DNA of 64,000 nucleotides from assembly GCA_022760335.1 (NCBI GenBank), contig JALEGE010000024.1, positions 21,497 through 85,496 on the forward strand, read 5' to 3'. The DNA comes from Hyphomonadaceae bacterium (GTDB lineage: Bacteria > Pseudomonadota > Alphaproteobacteria > Caulobacterales > Hyphomonadaceae). How positions within the stretch are numbered: position 1 is the stretch's first letter; every line of letters starts with the position of its first letter. Both the position numbers and the translations under genes were made by a program. This document shows positions 36,594-45,183 of the stretch, in pieces. The notes under the pieces are model-generated. The model made no database searches, was not told the origin of the DNA, and worked only from the letters and a program-made list of their open reading frames with translations.

Positions 36594-37537
36594 GTGTCCC
36601 CCGCACCTGCGGGGCTGAACCGTGAGCCGGGAAGAGGCTGAGGAAATCCTGACCGTGTCCCCCGCACCTGCGGGGCTGAACCGACATATCAGGAAGCCGA
36701 GAAGGTGCGCCAGGAGTGTCCCCCGCACCTGCGGGGCTGAACCGGCCCCGCCCTTGGTGGGCCAGGTGTCTTCCCCGTGTCCCCCGCACCTGCGGGGCTG
36801 AACCGCGAGCGCGCCCAGTTCGGTGGCGCTCAGGCCAGTGTCCCCCGCACCTGCGGGGCTGAACCGGGCGAGGAGTTCGACGACTATGTCGAGGCGACGT
36901 GTCCCCCGCACCTGCGGGGCTGAACCGGTGACCGCCTCACCGGGCCTCGCCCAGCCATGGTGTCCCCCGCACCTGCGGGGCTGAACCGTTGAGAAACGGG
37001 TGACCGGCGTGGCGCCGCGCGTGTCCCCCGCACCTGCGGGGCTGAACCGTCATCGTCTGCCGGAACAGTGTCGGTGAGCAAGTGTCCCCCGCACCTGCGG
37101 GGCTGAACCGGCGACGTCTTCGTCGGCGAGGTTCGCTGCCGCGTGTCCCCCGCACCTGCGGGGCTGAACCGCCAGACCTGTCGCGCGGAAGCGGTGTCAA
37201 TGCGTGTCCCCCGCACCTGCGGGGCTGAACCGGACAGGGATTTGCCGTTCAGCGCCCAGCTTTCGTGTCCCCCGCACCTGCGGGGCTGAACCGGATATTC
37301 CAACGGAATCCGCTTCGCGCGCAGAGTGTCCCCCGCACCTGCGGGGCTGAACCGAGCACAGCCAGCCTCTCGGCTCACCTCCCCTCGTGTCCCCCGCACC
37401 TGCGGGGCTGAACCGCACTACACAGCGGTCATTGACGGCGTGCTATAGTGTCCCCCGCACCTGCGGGGCTGAACCGCGGCCGCAGAACATTGCCAAGATG
37501 TTGCCGGAGTGTCCCCCGCACCTGCGGGGCTGTATTC
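36594..37537 (+). CRISPR. Type I-E CRISPR array, 16 repeats and 15 spacers
   Basis: Repeats of 29 bp start at 36594 and recur at exactly 61-bp steps to 37509, so every spacer is 32 bp. The repeat core is CCCCGCACCTGCGGGG, preceded by GTGTC and followed by the handle CTGAACCG. All repeats look identical except the last, whose final bases read GTATTC. That end is leader-distal. Perfect repeats and cas1-cas2 suggest an active or recently active locus. Confidence 0.98.
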
Positions 37538-37550
37538 GGAGCCACTTCCT

Positions 37551-37563
37551 CTGACAGCGCCTT
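37551..37563 (+). repeat. 13-nt direct repeat, right copy flanking the CRISPR-Cas locus
   Basis: CTGACAGCGCCTT, identical to 27549-27561. It lies 13 bp after the last CRISPR repeat and within an imperfect hairpin (GACAGcGCC-ttt-GGCaCTGTC). Confidence 0.3.
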
Positions 37564-37656
37564 TGGCACTGTCGGTTGACGATGATCTCATAGCCGTTTC
37601 TGAGCGCTTCCAATTCAGTGTTTGCAGTCGACTGATCCTGACGAGATAATGTGGTC

Positions 37657-38577
37657 ATGGACACTGCATGGCTCCAAGACTTCCTCGAATTGTCTGAGAC
37701 GCGGAACTTCTCTCGTGCTGCGGAGATCCGGAATCTCTCTCAATCGGCGTTCAGCCGCCGCATCCAGATGCTGGAGGAGTGGATTGGATGTCCACTGGTT
37801 GAACGCCATTCCCGCCACACCAGGCTGACCGCTGCTGGAGAGACCCTGAAACCCATTGCGGAAGAAATCGTTCGCCAGGTTCATACCGCCCGCCATCGTG
37901 CAATCGAGGCGACAAGAGCAGAAGAGACATCCCTGCGCATCTGTTCCACCCACGCACTGTCCATTGCCTTCCTGCCATCCTGGCTGCGCACACTGGACGA
38001 AACCTATGAAACCACGCAGCTGGTCAGCCTTGTCGCCGACGGGCTCGCGGGCAGTCTGAAAACCTTCGGACGCGGCGATGCACAATTCCTCGTCTGCTAC
38101 CATCACGGCATTGCACCGCCCCCGCTCTCGACTCAGTATCATGATTATCTGACCATCGGACACGACACAGTGCAGCCCGTCAGTGCCGCCTCTGGCAAAA
38201 AGCCCGCACACGAGATCATCAAAGGCGCTACGATCCCTCTGCTCGCCTATGGTTCGGGATCGGGTATCGGCCAGATCCTCTCCGCCTTCCTCGCTGCACC
38301 CCCTTTTCCCTGCCATTTCGAGCCGTTCTTCCGCTCACCGGTCGCGGCCGTGCTCCTGCAGATGGCGAAGGACAGAAAGGGCGTGGCATGGCTTCCAGGC
38401 AGCCTCACCAGGCCAGATCTTGAACAGGGCAAGCTCGTAGCGGCGGCTGACCCGGACTGGACCGTTCCACTGGATATCCGGATTTACCGTCCAAGGGCGC
38501 GCCAGAGCCCGGCAGCGGAGACATTCTGGGCTCGAACCCGGGAGCTGGCATTCGAGGTGTCTGCGTCCGACGCATGA
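37657..38577 (+). CDS. LysR-family transcriptional regulator
   Basis: 306 residues from ATG 37657 (the track begins two codons earlier at a GTG). The N-terminal winged HTH has FLELSETRNFSRAAEIRNLS and SAFSRRIQMLEEWIG. The effector domain follows. It sits 81 bp upstream of the leuCD-like genes on the same strand and probably controls them in response to their substrate. Confidence 0.9.
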   Translation: MDTAWLQDFLELSETRNFSRAAEIRNLSQSAFSRRIQMLEEWIGCPLVERHSRHTRLTAAGETLKPIAEEIVRQVHTARHRAIEATRAEETSLRICSTHALSIAFLPSWLRTLDETYETTQLVSLVADGLAGSLKTFGRGDAQFLVCYHHGIAPPPLSTQYHDYLTIGHDTVQPVSAASGKKPAHEIIKGATIPLLAYGSGSGIGQILSAFLAAPPFPCHFEPFFRSPVAAVLLQMAKDRKGVAWLPGSLTRPDLEQGKLVAAADPDWTVPLDIRIYRPRARQSPAAETFWARTRELAFEVSASDA

Positions 38578-38657
38578 ATTGATGCGTCATTTGCATCACT
38601 AAACCACACGAAATACCGCTAGTTTCAAGGCTGTGAACTGATAAAGCTGGATCGCTG

Positions 38658-40076
38658 ATGCTCGCGCCGAAAACCCTGTATGACAAACTCGTCGATGCTC
38701 ACACTGTCTGCAACCTGGACGAGGCCGGACAGGAAATCCTGCTCTATGTCGATCGCACTGTGCTCAATGAATACACCAGCCCGCAGGCTTTCACGGGGCT
38801 GCGCGAGGCCGGGCGGAAAGCGTGGCGCCCAGAAACGGCGCTCGGAGTTGTCGATCATGTCAACTCGACCCGGCCAGCCCGGATAACCCTGATTGGTGGC
38901 GAGCAGGATATCCAGTCGGAGTATTTCGCGCGCAACTGCCGCGATTTCGACATTGAGCTTTTTGACCTGTTTCACCGTCAGCAGGGCATCGAACATGTCG
39001 TGATGCCGGAGCTCGGGCTCGTCCTGCCGGGCCTGGTGATAGCAGCAGGGGACAGCCATACAACCACTTATGGCGCCTTCGGCTCCCTGGGCTTCGGCAT
39101 TGGCACATCTGATATCGAGCATCTTCTGGCGACTCAGACACTCGTCTACCGGCGCCTGAAGAACATGCTGATCCGCGTGGAGGGAGATCTGCCTGTCGGG
39201 GTTACCGCGAAGGATCTGATCATGTCGGTCATTCGCAAGATCGGCGCGGCCGGCGCCAGCGGATTTGCCGTGGAGTTCGCCGGACAAGCGATCGACCGAC
39301 TCTCGATGGAAGGCCGCATGACGATGTGCAACATGGCTGTCGAATGCGGCGCGCGAGGCGCCCTGGTCGCACCCGACCAGAAGACCTTCGATTATATTTC
39401 GGGTAAGCCAAGGGCGCCCAGTGGCGAAGACCTGGCTGCGGCCCTGACCGCATGGACAGATCTGCGCTCCGATCCAGAGGCAGGGTTTGACGAAACCGTC
39501 ACCCTCGAGGCCAGCGCCATTGAACCCATGGTCAGTTGGGGAACCAGCCCGGACCAGGCCGCCCCGATCTCAGCCCGTATTCCCGATCCGGAGCGCGAAA
39601 CGGATCCCGACCGCAAGCGCGACGCGATTCGGGCACTCGACTATATGGGCCTCGAGCCTGGCATGGATCTGCGCGCCATCCGCATTGATCACGCCTTTAT
39701 CGGCTCGTGCACAAATGCGCGGATCGAGGATCTGCGCGCGGCAGCTGCCATTCTGAAAGGGCGCAAGGTCGCATCCGGTGTCCACGCCATCATTGTGCCA
39801 GGTTCCAGCGAAGTGCGGCGTATGGCCGAAGCCGAAGGTCTCGACCGCATCTTCATCCAGGCCGGTTTCGAGTGGCGCCAGTCGGGGTGTTCCATGTGCC
39901 TTGCCATGAATGACGATGTCGTGGCGCCCGGTGAGCGGTGCGCCTCCAGTACCAACCGCAATTTCGAAGGCCGACAGGGCGCGGGCGCCCGTACACATCT
40001 CATGAGCCCAGCCATGGTCGCGGCCGCTGCGGTGGCCGGACGGCTCAGCGATATCCGATCACTGGGGAGCAACTGA
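38658..40076 (+). CDS. 3-isopropylmalate dehydratase large-subunit-like hydro-lyase
   Basis: 472 residues of the aconitase superfamily, LeuC branch. Iron-sulfur ligands are in GSCTNARIEDLRAA and SGCSMCLAMNDD; substrate-site motifs include GDSHTTTYGAFG and FGIGTSDIEHLLATQTL. It forms a heterodimer with the next gene (TGATG overlap). With a LysR regulator, a hydroxyacid dehydrogenase and no leuB or leuA nearby, a catabolic substrate such as a methyl- or alkyl-malate is more likely than leucine synthesis (inference). Confidence 0.88.
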   Translation: MLAPKTLYDKLVDAHTVCNLDEAGQEILLYVDRTVLNEYTSPQAFTGLREAGRKAWRPETALGVVDHVNSTRPARITLIGGEQDIQSEYFARNCRDFDIELFDLFHRQQGIEHVVMPELGLVLPGLVIAAGDSHTTTYGAFGSLGFGIGTSDIEHLLATQTLVYRRLKNMLIRVEGDLPVGVTAKDLIMSVIRKIGAAGASGFAVEFAGQAIDRLSMEGRMTMCNMAVECGARGALVAPDQKTFDYISGKPRAPSGEDLAAALTAWTDLRSDPEAGFDETVTLEASAIEPMVSWGTSPDQAAPISARIPDPERETDPDRKRDAIRALDYMGLEPGMDLRAIRIDHAFIGSCTNARIEDLRAAAAILKGRKVASGVHAIIVPGSSEVRRMAEAEGLDRIFIQAGFEWRQSGCSMCLAMNDDVVAPGERCASSTNRNFEGRQGAGARTHLMSPAMVAAAAVAGRLSDIRSLGSN

Positions 40077-40702
40077 TGCGTTTCGAACCTTTCGTCTGCG
40101 AAAAAGCCCATATTGCGGCCCTGCCTGCGGCCAATATCGACACCGATGTGATCATGCCGAAAACCTTCCTGAAAGGGATCGACAGGAAAGGATTGGATGT
40201 CGGGGCCTTCCATCACCTGCGGTTCGCATCCGACGGTGTGCCAAGGGCTGATTTCGTTCTCAATCAGGCGCCCTGGACACAAGCGAAATTCCTGGTGACC
40301 GGCGAAAATTTCGGCTGCGGCTCCAGCCGCGAACATGCGGTCTGGGGACTTCTTCAACTCGGGATCCGCGCCGTCGTCGCCCAGTCCTTTGGCGGGATCT
40401 TCTTTGACAATTGCGCACGCAATGGCCTCCTCGCCATCGAATCCGATGAGGCCGATGTCGAACGCCTCTCACGCCATGCGAACGCCGGTAAAGAGATCAC
40501 GATCGATCTCGATTCACAATCCATCATCACCCCCGGCGAGACCATCGGCTTCGACATCGGTGAACGCCGGAAGTTCATGCTGATGAATGGCCTCGACGCG
40601 ATCGGTATCACGCTGAAGCGGCGCGACGAGATCGCTTCATTTGAAAACGAATATCTCGGCCAACGGAAGTGGCTGGCAGGTAAAGGAGTATCAGCGGCAT
40701 GA
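40076..40702 (+). CDS. 3-isopropylmalate dehydratase small-subunit-like protein
   Basis: The track start (39938) is inside the large-subunit gene. ATG 40076 overlaps its stop and gives 208 residues, the usual LeuD size. Motifs: ANIDTDVIMPKTFLK, FGCGSSREHAVWGL and FGGIFFDNCARNGLL. It completes the hydro-lyase active site. It overlaps the dehydrogenase gene by 4 bp. Confidence 0.9.
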   Translation: MRFEPFVCEKAHIAALPAANIDTDVIMPKTFLKGIDRKGLDVGAFHHLRFASDGVPRADFVLNQAPWTQAKFLVTGENFGCGSSREHAVWGLLQLGIRAVVAQSFGGIFFDNCARNGLLAIESDEADVERLSRHANAGKEITIDLDSQSIITPGETIGFDIGERRKFMLMNGLDAIGITLKRRDEIASFENEYLGQRKWLAGKGVSAA

Positions 40703-41715
40703 GCACGCCCCCCCGGAAAGTCGTCGTCACCCAGAAATTCTTCGATGATGATGCGATCGCCTTCCTGAAAGCCAACCGATGCGAGGTGGAGATTGCCCAG
40801 CTGCCGGAAGGCACCTCCGAGGCCCAGCTTTCGCCCGATCAGATCGAGGGCCTGCTTGCTGGCGCAGGCGGCTGGATTGTCGGGCATGCCCGGATCACCC
40901 GCGAGGTGCAAACGCGCCTGCCGGATCTCGCCATTGTCTCCCGCCGTGGTGTCGGCTTCGAGAAGGTTGACACTGAGGCCGCAGAAGATCTCGGCAAGGT
41001 TGTGACGATCGCGGCGGGTGGCAATGATGCCTCCGTGGCCGATCAGGTCATCGGCATGATGATCTCTATCGGACGGCGCTTCCGCGAAGCCCAGGAGGCA
41101 ATGAATGACGGCAGCTGGAACATCCTTGTCGGCACGGAACTTTATCGCAAGACGGTCGGCATTGTTGGACTCGGTCGGATCGGGCGAAGCCTGGCAAAGC
41201 GGCTGCAGGGTTTTGAGGCCAGGGTCCTGGTCTGTACTCCAAATCTCTCGGCAACTGATATTGCCGAGTTTGGTCTTATCGAAAGCGATTTCGACAGTAT
41301 CGTCGAGCAGGCGGACTATATCTCGGTCCATGCTCCGCTCACGGATGAAACCCGCCATCTCTTCAATACTGATGTCTTCGCCCGGATGAAACGGTCTGCC
41401 GTGCTGATCAATACCGCCCGCGGCGGCCTGGTCAGCGATGCCGACCTGCTCGCAGCCCTTGAAAGCAAGCAGATCCTCGGTGCTGGGCTGGATGTCTATG
41501 AAAGCGAAACCAACCCGGCCCTCAAGCCGGTGACCGAAGCCCTCATCAAACTGCCAAACGTGATCGCCGCACCGCATGCAGGCGCCTCGACGGATGAGGC
41601 GCTCAAGCGGACCAACATGATCGCGGCGCAATGTGCTGTGGATGTGCTCGATGGCCGGGATCCGCCAGCCCAATGCGTTGTCGCCGACGGTCGCAAGACC
41701 ATTGTCAGCAACTAG
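40699..41715 (+). CDS. NAD-dependent D-2-hydroxyacid dehydrogenase (SerA/phosphoglycerate dehydrogenase-like)
   Basis: 338 residues. The Rossmann motif GIVGLGRIGRSLAKRL and family catalytic residues Arg (NTARGGLVSDADL), Glu (GLDVYESE) and His (IAAPHAGAST) are present. It should interconvert a 2-oxoacid and a D-2-hydroxyacid. It is the last gene of the leuCD-like operon; its TAG stop lies inside the dispersed repeat at 41712. Confidence 0.88.
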   Translation: MSTPPRKVVVTQKFFDDDAIAFLKANRCEVEIAQLPEGTSEAQLSPDQIEGLLAGAGGWIVGHARITREVQTRLPDLAIVSRRGVGFEKVDTEAAEDLGKVVTIAAGGNDASVADQVIGMMISIGRRFREAQEAMNDGSWNILVGTELYRKTVGIVGLGRIGRSLAKRLQGFEARVLVCTPNLSATDIAEFGLIESDFDSIVEQADYISVHAPLTDETRHLFNTDVFARMKRSAVLINTARGGLVSDADLLAALESKQILGAGLDVYESETNPALKPVTEALIKLPNVIAAPHAGASTDEALKRTNMIAAQCAVDVLDGRDPPAQCVVADGRKTIVSN

Positions 41716-41818
41716 AGCATCGGGCGTTGTATGTGAAACGCTCGATGCTCTATGTTTTTTGTGGTCGCGCCGGCTCATGCGAAAAACCGGAGTCCACTTT
41801 TTCGCCTGGCGCTCTAAA
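41712..41818. repeat. Dispersed structured intergenic repeat, copy B
   Basis: Nearly identical to 73-178, with the same paired segments (TAGAGCATCG...CGATGCTCTA and GCGAAAAA...TTTTTCGC). It supplies the TAG stop of the dehydrogenase gene and fills the gap between two convergent genes, where its hairpins could end transcription from both sides. Confidence 0.85.
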
Positions 41819-41832
41819 CAGCAAGAAGGCAC

Positions 41833-43221
41833 TCAGGCCTCGGGCAAAACCTTGCCTGGATTGAGCAAATTATGCGGGTCAAGGGTCGTCTTGATCTGAC
41901 GCATGAGCGCGATCTCTTCGGAATTCCGTGACAGCGGCAACCATTCGAGCTTGTCCAGCCCGATGCCATGCTCGGCCGACACCGATCCACCAAGCGCCGC
42001 AAGGGGCTTGTAGACGAGTTCCTTCGCCTGATGGATCGTTTCCGAATTGCATGGGCGCGGGGACACCATGACGTGCAGATTGCTGTCCCCGATATGGCCG
42101 AAAACAGCCATGCGCGCGTCTTCACCGCAAGCCTGGTGAAGCTGTTCATCAAGACCGGAGATATAGTCATCCATCATTATGATGGGCAGACTGACATCGA
42201 AGGCCACCCCTGGCATGAATGCGTGCACAAGCCCTTCGATATCCTCGCGAATACCCCATATCGCATCGCGCTGGGCTTTCGAGGATGCGATCACAGCATC
42301 AGCTGCGATGCCGGCTTCGATCGCGGTGCCGAGCACCTCTGTGAACAGGGCTTCGTCAGCCTCCGGATCATTCCCCGTGATCTCGACGACAATGTAGAAA
42401 TCGTGGCCCGCAACGAGCGGCGGCTTGTGGCGGCCACTCTGGACGCCGATGACCTGATAATAGTTGTTCCACATCACCTCGAAAGAGCTGAGCATGCCCG
42501 CGAACCGTCCACCGACCAGGGTAAAGAGCCGGGTGAGATTTTCGAACCCGTCCAGCGCAAGCATCGCTGTCGCTTCGCTGGTCGGTGCCGGCTGAAGGCG
42601 CAGGACCGCGCGTGTCACAAGGCCAAGCGTTCCCTCCGAGCCGATGAACAGCTGCTTGAGGTCATAGGCGGCATTGTTCTTCAGCAGCGCATTCATCGAG
42701 GAGACGATCGTCCCATCGGCGAGCACTGCTTCGAGACCGAGAACATTTTCGCGCGTCATACCATAGCGGATCACCGTGTTGCCGCCGGCATTGGTGGAAA
42801 TGTTCCCTCCAATCGTGCAGGATCCGCGTGCCCCAAGATCGACGCCATACATCAACCCTTCCTCAGCCGCCGCCTCATGAACGGCCTGAAGCGGTACACC
42901 GGCCTGAACCGTCATCGTCCGCCCCACAGGGTCGACAGATTCAATCTTCCGCATGCGTTCGAAGGATATCTGTACCTCATTGCCATTCGCCCGTGCACCC
43001 TGGACCAGCCCGGTCAGGCCACCCGCCGGGACAACCGGCTGGCGTGCGGCGTGGCAGAGTTTCATCACCTCAGACAACTCTTGCGTCGTGCCCGGACGAA
43101 CGACCGCCCTGGCCTTGCAAGAGGTTCTGCCCGTCCAGTCCGCAGGCCGTTTGCCCACTTCTTCTCCAACGATCAGGCCAGTTTCACCGACAACGCCGCG
43201 AATTTGTTCAAGCAGATCCAT
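41833..43221 (-). CDS. FAD-linked oxidase of the D-2-hydroxyacid dehydrogenase (GlcD/D-lactate) family
   Basis: 462 residues with GAGGAC ahead of ATG 43221. The FAD-binding 4 (PCMH/VAO) fold is marked by VVPAGGLTGLVQGA, DLGARGSCTIGGNISTNAGG and YGMTRENVLGLE. The C-terminal cap has GHIGDSNLHVM and GSVSAEHGIGLDKLEWL. It should oxidise a D-2-hydroxyacid to the 2-oxoacid, which the adjacent TPP enzyme could decarboxylate. It is the last gene of the minus-strand operon. Confidence 0.9.
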   Translation of the reverse strand: MDLLEQIRGVVGETGLIVGEEVGKRPADWTGRTSCKARAVVRPGTTQELSEVMKLCHAARQPVVPAGGLTGLVQGARANGNEVQISFERMRKIESVDPVGRTMTVQAGVPLQAVHEAAAEEGLMYGVDLGARGSCTIGGNISTNAGGNTVIRYGMTRENVLGLEAVLADGTIVSSMNALLKNNAAYDLKQLFIGSEGTLGLVTRAVLRLQPAPTSEATAMLALDGFENLTRLFTLVGGRFAGMLSSFEVMWNNYYQVIGVQSGRHKPPLVAGHDFYIVVEITGNDPEADEALFTEVLGTAIEAGIAADAVIASSKAQRDAIWGIREDIEGLVHAFMPGVAFDVSLPIIMMDDYISGLDEQLHQACGEDARMAVFGHIGDSNLHVMVSPRPCNSETIHQAKELVYKPLAALGGSVSAEHGIGLDKLEWLPLSRNSEEIALMRQIKTTLDPHNLLNPGKVLPEA

Positions 43222-43249
43222 TAGGTCCTCCCGGGGGCGACCGGCCCCA

Positions 43250-44797
43250 TTATAATATTGCCTCGATCAGAGATGGCCCTTTGGTTTGGATCGCTTCACT
43301 CAGCGCATCGCGAAACCTTTCCGCCGTTGAGACGCGCATGCCAGGTACGCCCATGCCTTCCGACAATTGCGTCCAGTTGATCTCCGGATTCTTGAGATCC
43401 AGCATCGACAAGGCTTTTGGTCCCGGGTTCTCCACCCCGACCCGCATCAACTCGACATTGAGGATCGCGTAGGAACCATTGTTGAGAATGATGGTGACAA
43501 TATCGAGCCGCTCTCGCGCCATCGTCCAAAGGGCCTGGTTGGTATACATGCCCGAGCCGTCAGCCTGCAGCGCAATCACCTTGCGGTCCGGACAGGCAAC
43601 CGCCGCGCCGACAGCGAGCGGCATGCCCTGGCCAATTGCACCGCCGGTCAGCGTCAGCCAGTCATGCGGCGGCGCGCCTGCAGTCTTGCCGTAGATCGGT
43701 AGGCCCGATGTTGCCGCTTCATCGGAGACAATCGCGCCTTCGGGCATGAGCTCGGACAATGCGACCCCGATGCTTTTAGGAGTGAGCTTGCCTGTTTCGA
43801 CCGGAAAGCCTTGTGGCTGCTGGACAAGCACTGGCTCTTCCGGAGCACCAAGAGCTTCCGCAAGTTCTTCCAGCGCAGCACCTGCATTTTCGCGTACTGA
43901 AGCCAGGCGAACCACTCTGGCGCCGTTCGGCAGCAGCCAACTCGGCTTGCCCGGATAGGCGAAGAAGGAGACGGGCGGCTCGGCGCCGCACAGGATCACC
44001 GTGCGGAATCCGCTTAAATATTCCTCTGCCTGCTCACCGAAATAGGGAAGCTTCTCCACTGCAACGCGCCCAACCCCTCTTTGCAGACGGGCCGGAAACG
44101 TTTCGCAGATCAGTCTCGCCCCAGTCGCGGCGGCGATGCGGCCGGCCTGAACCAGCGCGCCTTCACGCAAGGCCCGCCCGCCCAGATAAAGACAGGTCTC
44201 ACCCTCTACACCCCGCAGGGCGCCCGCCGCTTCGTCGATCACGGCTTGCGGGCTCGAAGGAGGCAGCGCCTGCTCAGGCGCATCTACGGGGCTCGATCCT
44301 TCACCCCAGGCATGATCGGCAGGCACGATCAACGAAGCGATCTTGCCCGGATAGGTCCCCGCAGCGAGGAAAGCCTCGACGCCAGCCTGTGCCAAGTCCC
44401 GCGCTGAACGTGATACCCGCACCCAGTCCGACATTGGCCGAGCGACGCCAGCCGTATCCGACGTCAGCGGCGCATCGAAATGTTGGTGGTATGTCGCATG
44501 CTCGCCGATCAGGTTGATAACTGGCGATGCGGCGCGGCGCGCATTGTGCAAATTCGCCAGACCGTTGCCAAGACCAGGTCCGAGATGGAGAAGGGTCATG
44601 GCAGGCTTGTCAGCCATGCGGGCATAACCATCCGCAGCACCAGTCACGACGCCTTCGAACAGCCCGAGCACAGCACGCATGTCGTGCTGCCCATCAATTG
44701 CCGCGACCAGTTGCATCTCGGACGTTCCGGGATTGGCGAAGCACACCTCTACGCCGCACGCCCGCAGAGTAGCCACCAAGGCTTGTGCACCGTTCAT
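43250..44797 (-). CDS. Thiamine-diphosphate-dependent enzyme, acetolactate synthase / benzoylformate decarboxylase type
   Basis: 515 residues, shorter than true AHAS. The catalytic Glu is in LGLFEGVVTGAADGYARM. The TPP-binding motif reads ADGSGMYTNQ...LNNGSYAIL, where the canonical GDG is ADG, as in the short acetolactate-synthase-like group. Likely reaction: 2-oxoacid decarboxylation or carboligation. GAGGGAGA precedes the ATG. It lies between the FAD oxidase and the DUF4387 gene in the same operon. Confidence 0.85.
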   Translation of the reverse strand: MNGAQALVATLRACGVEVCFANPGTSEMQLVAAIDGQHDMRAVLGLFEGVVTGAADGYARMADKPAMTLLHLGPGLGNGLANLHNARRAASPVINLIGEHATYHQHFDAPLTSDTAGVARPMSDWVRVSRSARDLAQAGVEAFLAAGTYPGKIASLIVPADHAWGEGSSPVDAPEQALPPSSPQAVIDEAAGALRGVEGETCLYLGGRALREGALVQAGRIAAATGARLICETFPARLQRGVGRVAVEKLPYFGEQAEEYLSGFRTVILCGAEPPVSFFAYPGKPSWLLPNGARVVRLASVRENAGAALEELAEALGAPEEPVLVQQPQGFPVETGKLTPKSIGVALSELMPEGAIVSDEAATSGLPIYGKTAGAPPHDWLTLTGGAIGQGMPLAVGAAVACPDRKVIALQADGSGMYTNQALWTMARERLDIVTIILNNGSYAILNVELMRVGVENPGPKALSMLDLKNPEINWTQLSEGMGVPGMRVSTAERFRDALSEAIQTKGPSLIEAIL

Positions 44798-44853
44798 ACT
44801 GTCTCCCTCTTATTTCTGGTAGGGCGCACACAGGTCGCGCCTTCTAGGCCAGT

Positions 44854-45183
44854 TCAGCCGGTCATGGCAGGTTTCTGGCTCAGCTCGACATCGAGAATGC
44901 GGACATATTGCTGGCCGCTATGCATATCGCGCTCGATCAGGCCGCCCTGCGGGCTGGGTCGTGGATAGGAAATCTTGACCATGCTAAGCGAGGCTACGGG
45001 ATAATATCGGACAAGGTCCGGATTGGTCCCGAAAGTCTTCGCGAAGAGCTGCGGCCCCAGCGCCGGATCAGCCTTGTATTGCTCGAACATATCCGGCGAT
45101 TTGAAGAATAGATCGAACGTCACCCAGAATGGCCCGGCATTCTTGGACCGGATATGATGGCAGACATCTTTGAGCTTAGGCAT
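44854..45183 (-). CDS. DUF4387-family protein
   Basis: The track extends to 45348, but the conserved family start is Met at 45183 (MPKLKDVCHHIRSKNAGPFW). That gives 109 residues and an 8-bp overlap with the AtuA-like gene. DUF4387 proteins nearly always sit next to, or are fused with, AtuA-like proteins, so they are likely one functional unit of unknown chemistry. Confidence 0.85.
   Translation of the reverse strand: MPKLKDVCHHIRSKNAGPFWVTFDLFFKSPDMFEQYKADPALGPQLFAKTFGTNPDLVRYYPVASLSMVKISYPRPSPQGGLIERDMHSGQQYVRILDVELSQKPAMTG

Noticed and set aside
36585-37418. Minus-strand ORFs with repeated SAPQVRGT and FSPAGAGDT peptides
   Set aside because: These are translations of the CRISPR repeats, not a repeat protein.
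38525-38545. GGCTCGAACCCGGG resembling a tRNA T-arm
   Set aside because: It lies inside the LysR coding sequence and no cloverleaf can be drawn.
40354-41832. 492-aa minus-strand ORF
   Set aside because: It lies antisense to the LeuD-like and hydroxyacid dehydrogenase genes, both with clear catalytic motifs.
41968-43224. 418-aa plus-strand ORF
   Set aside because: Antisense shadow of the FAD-linked oxidase.
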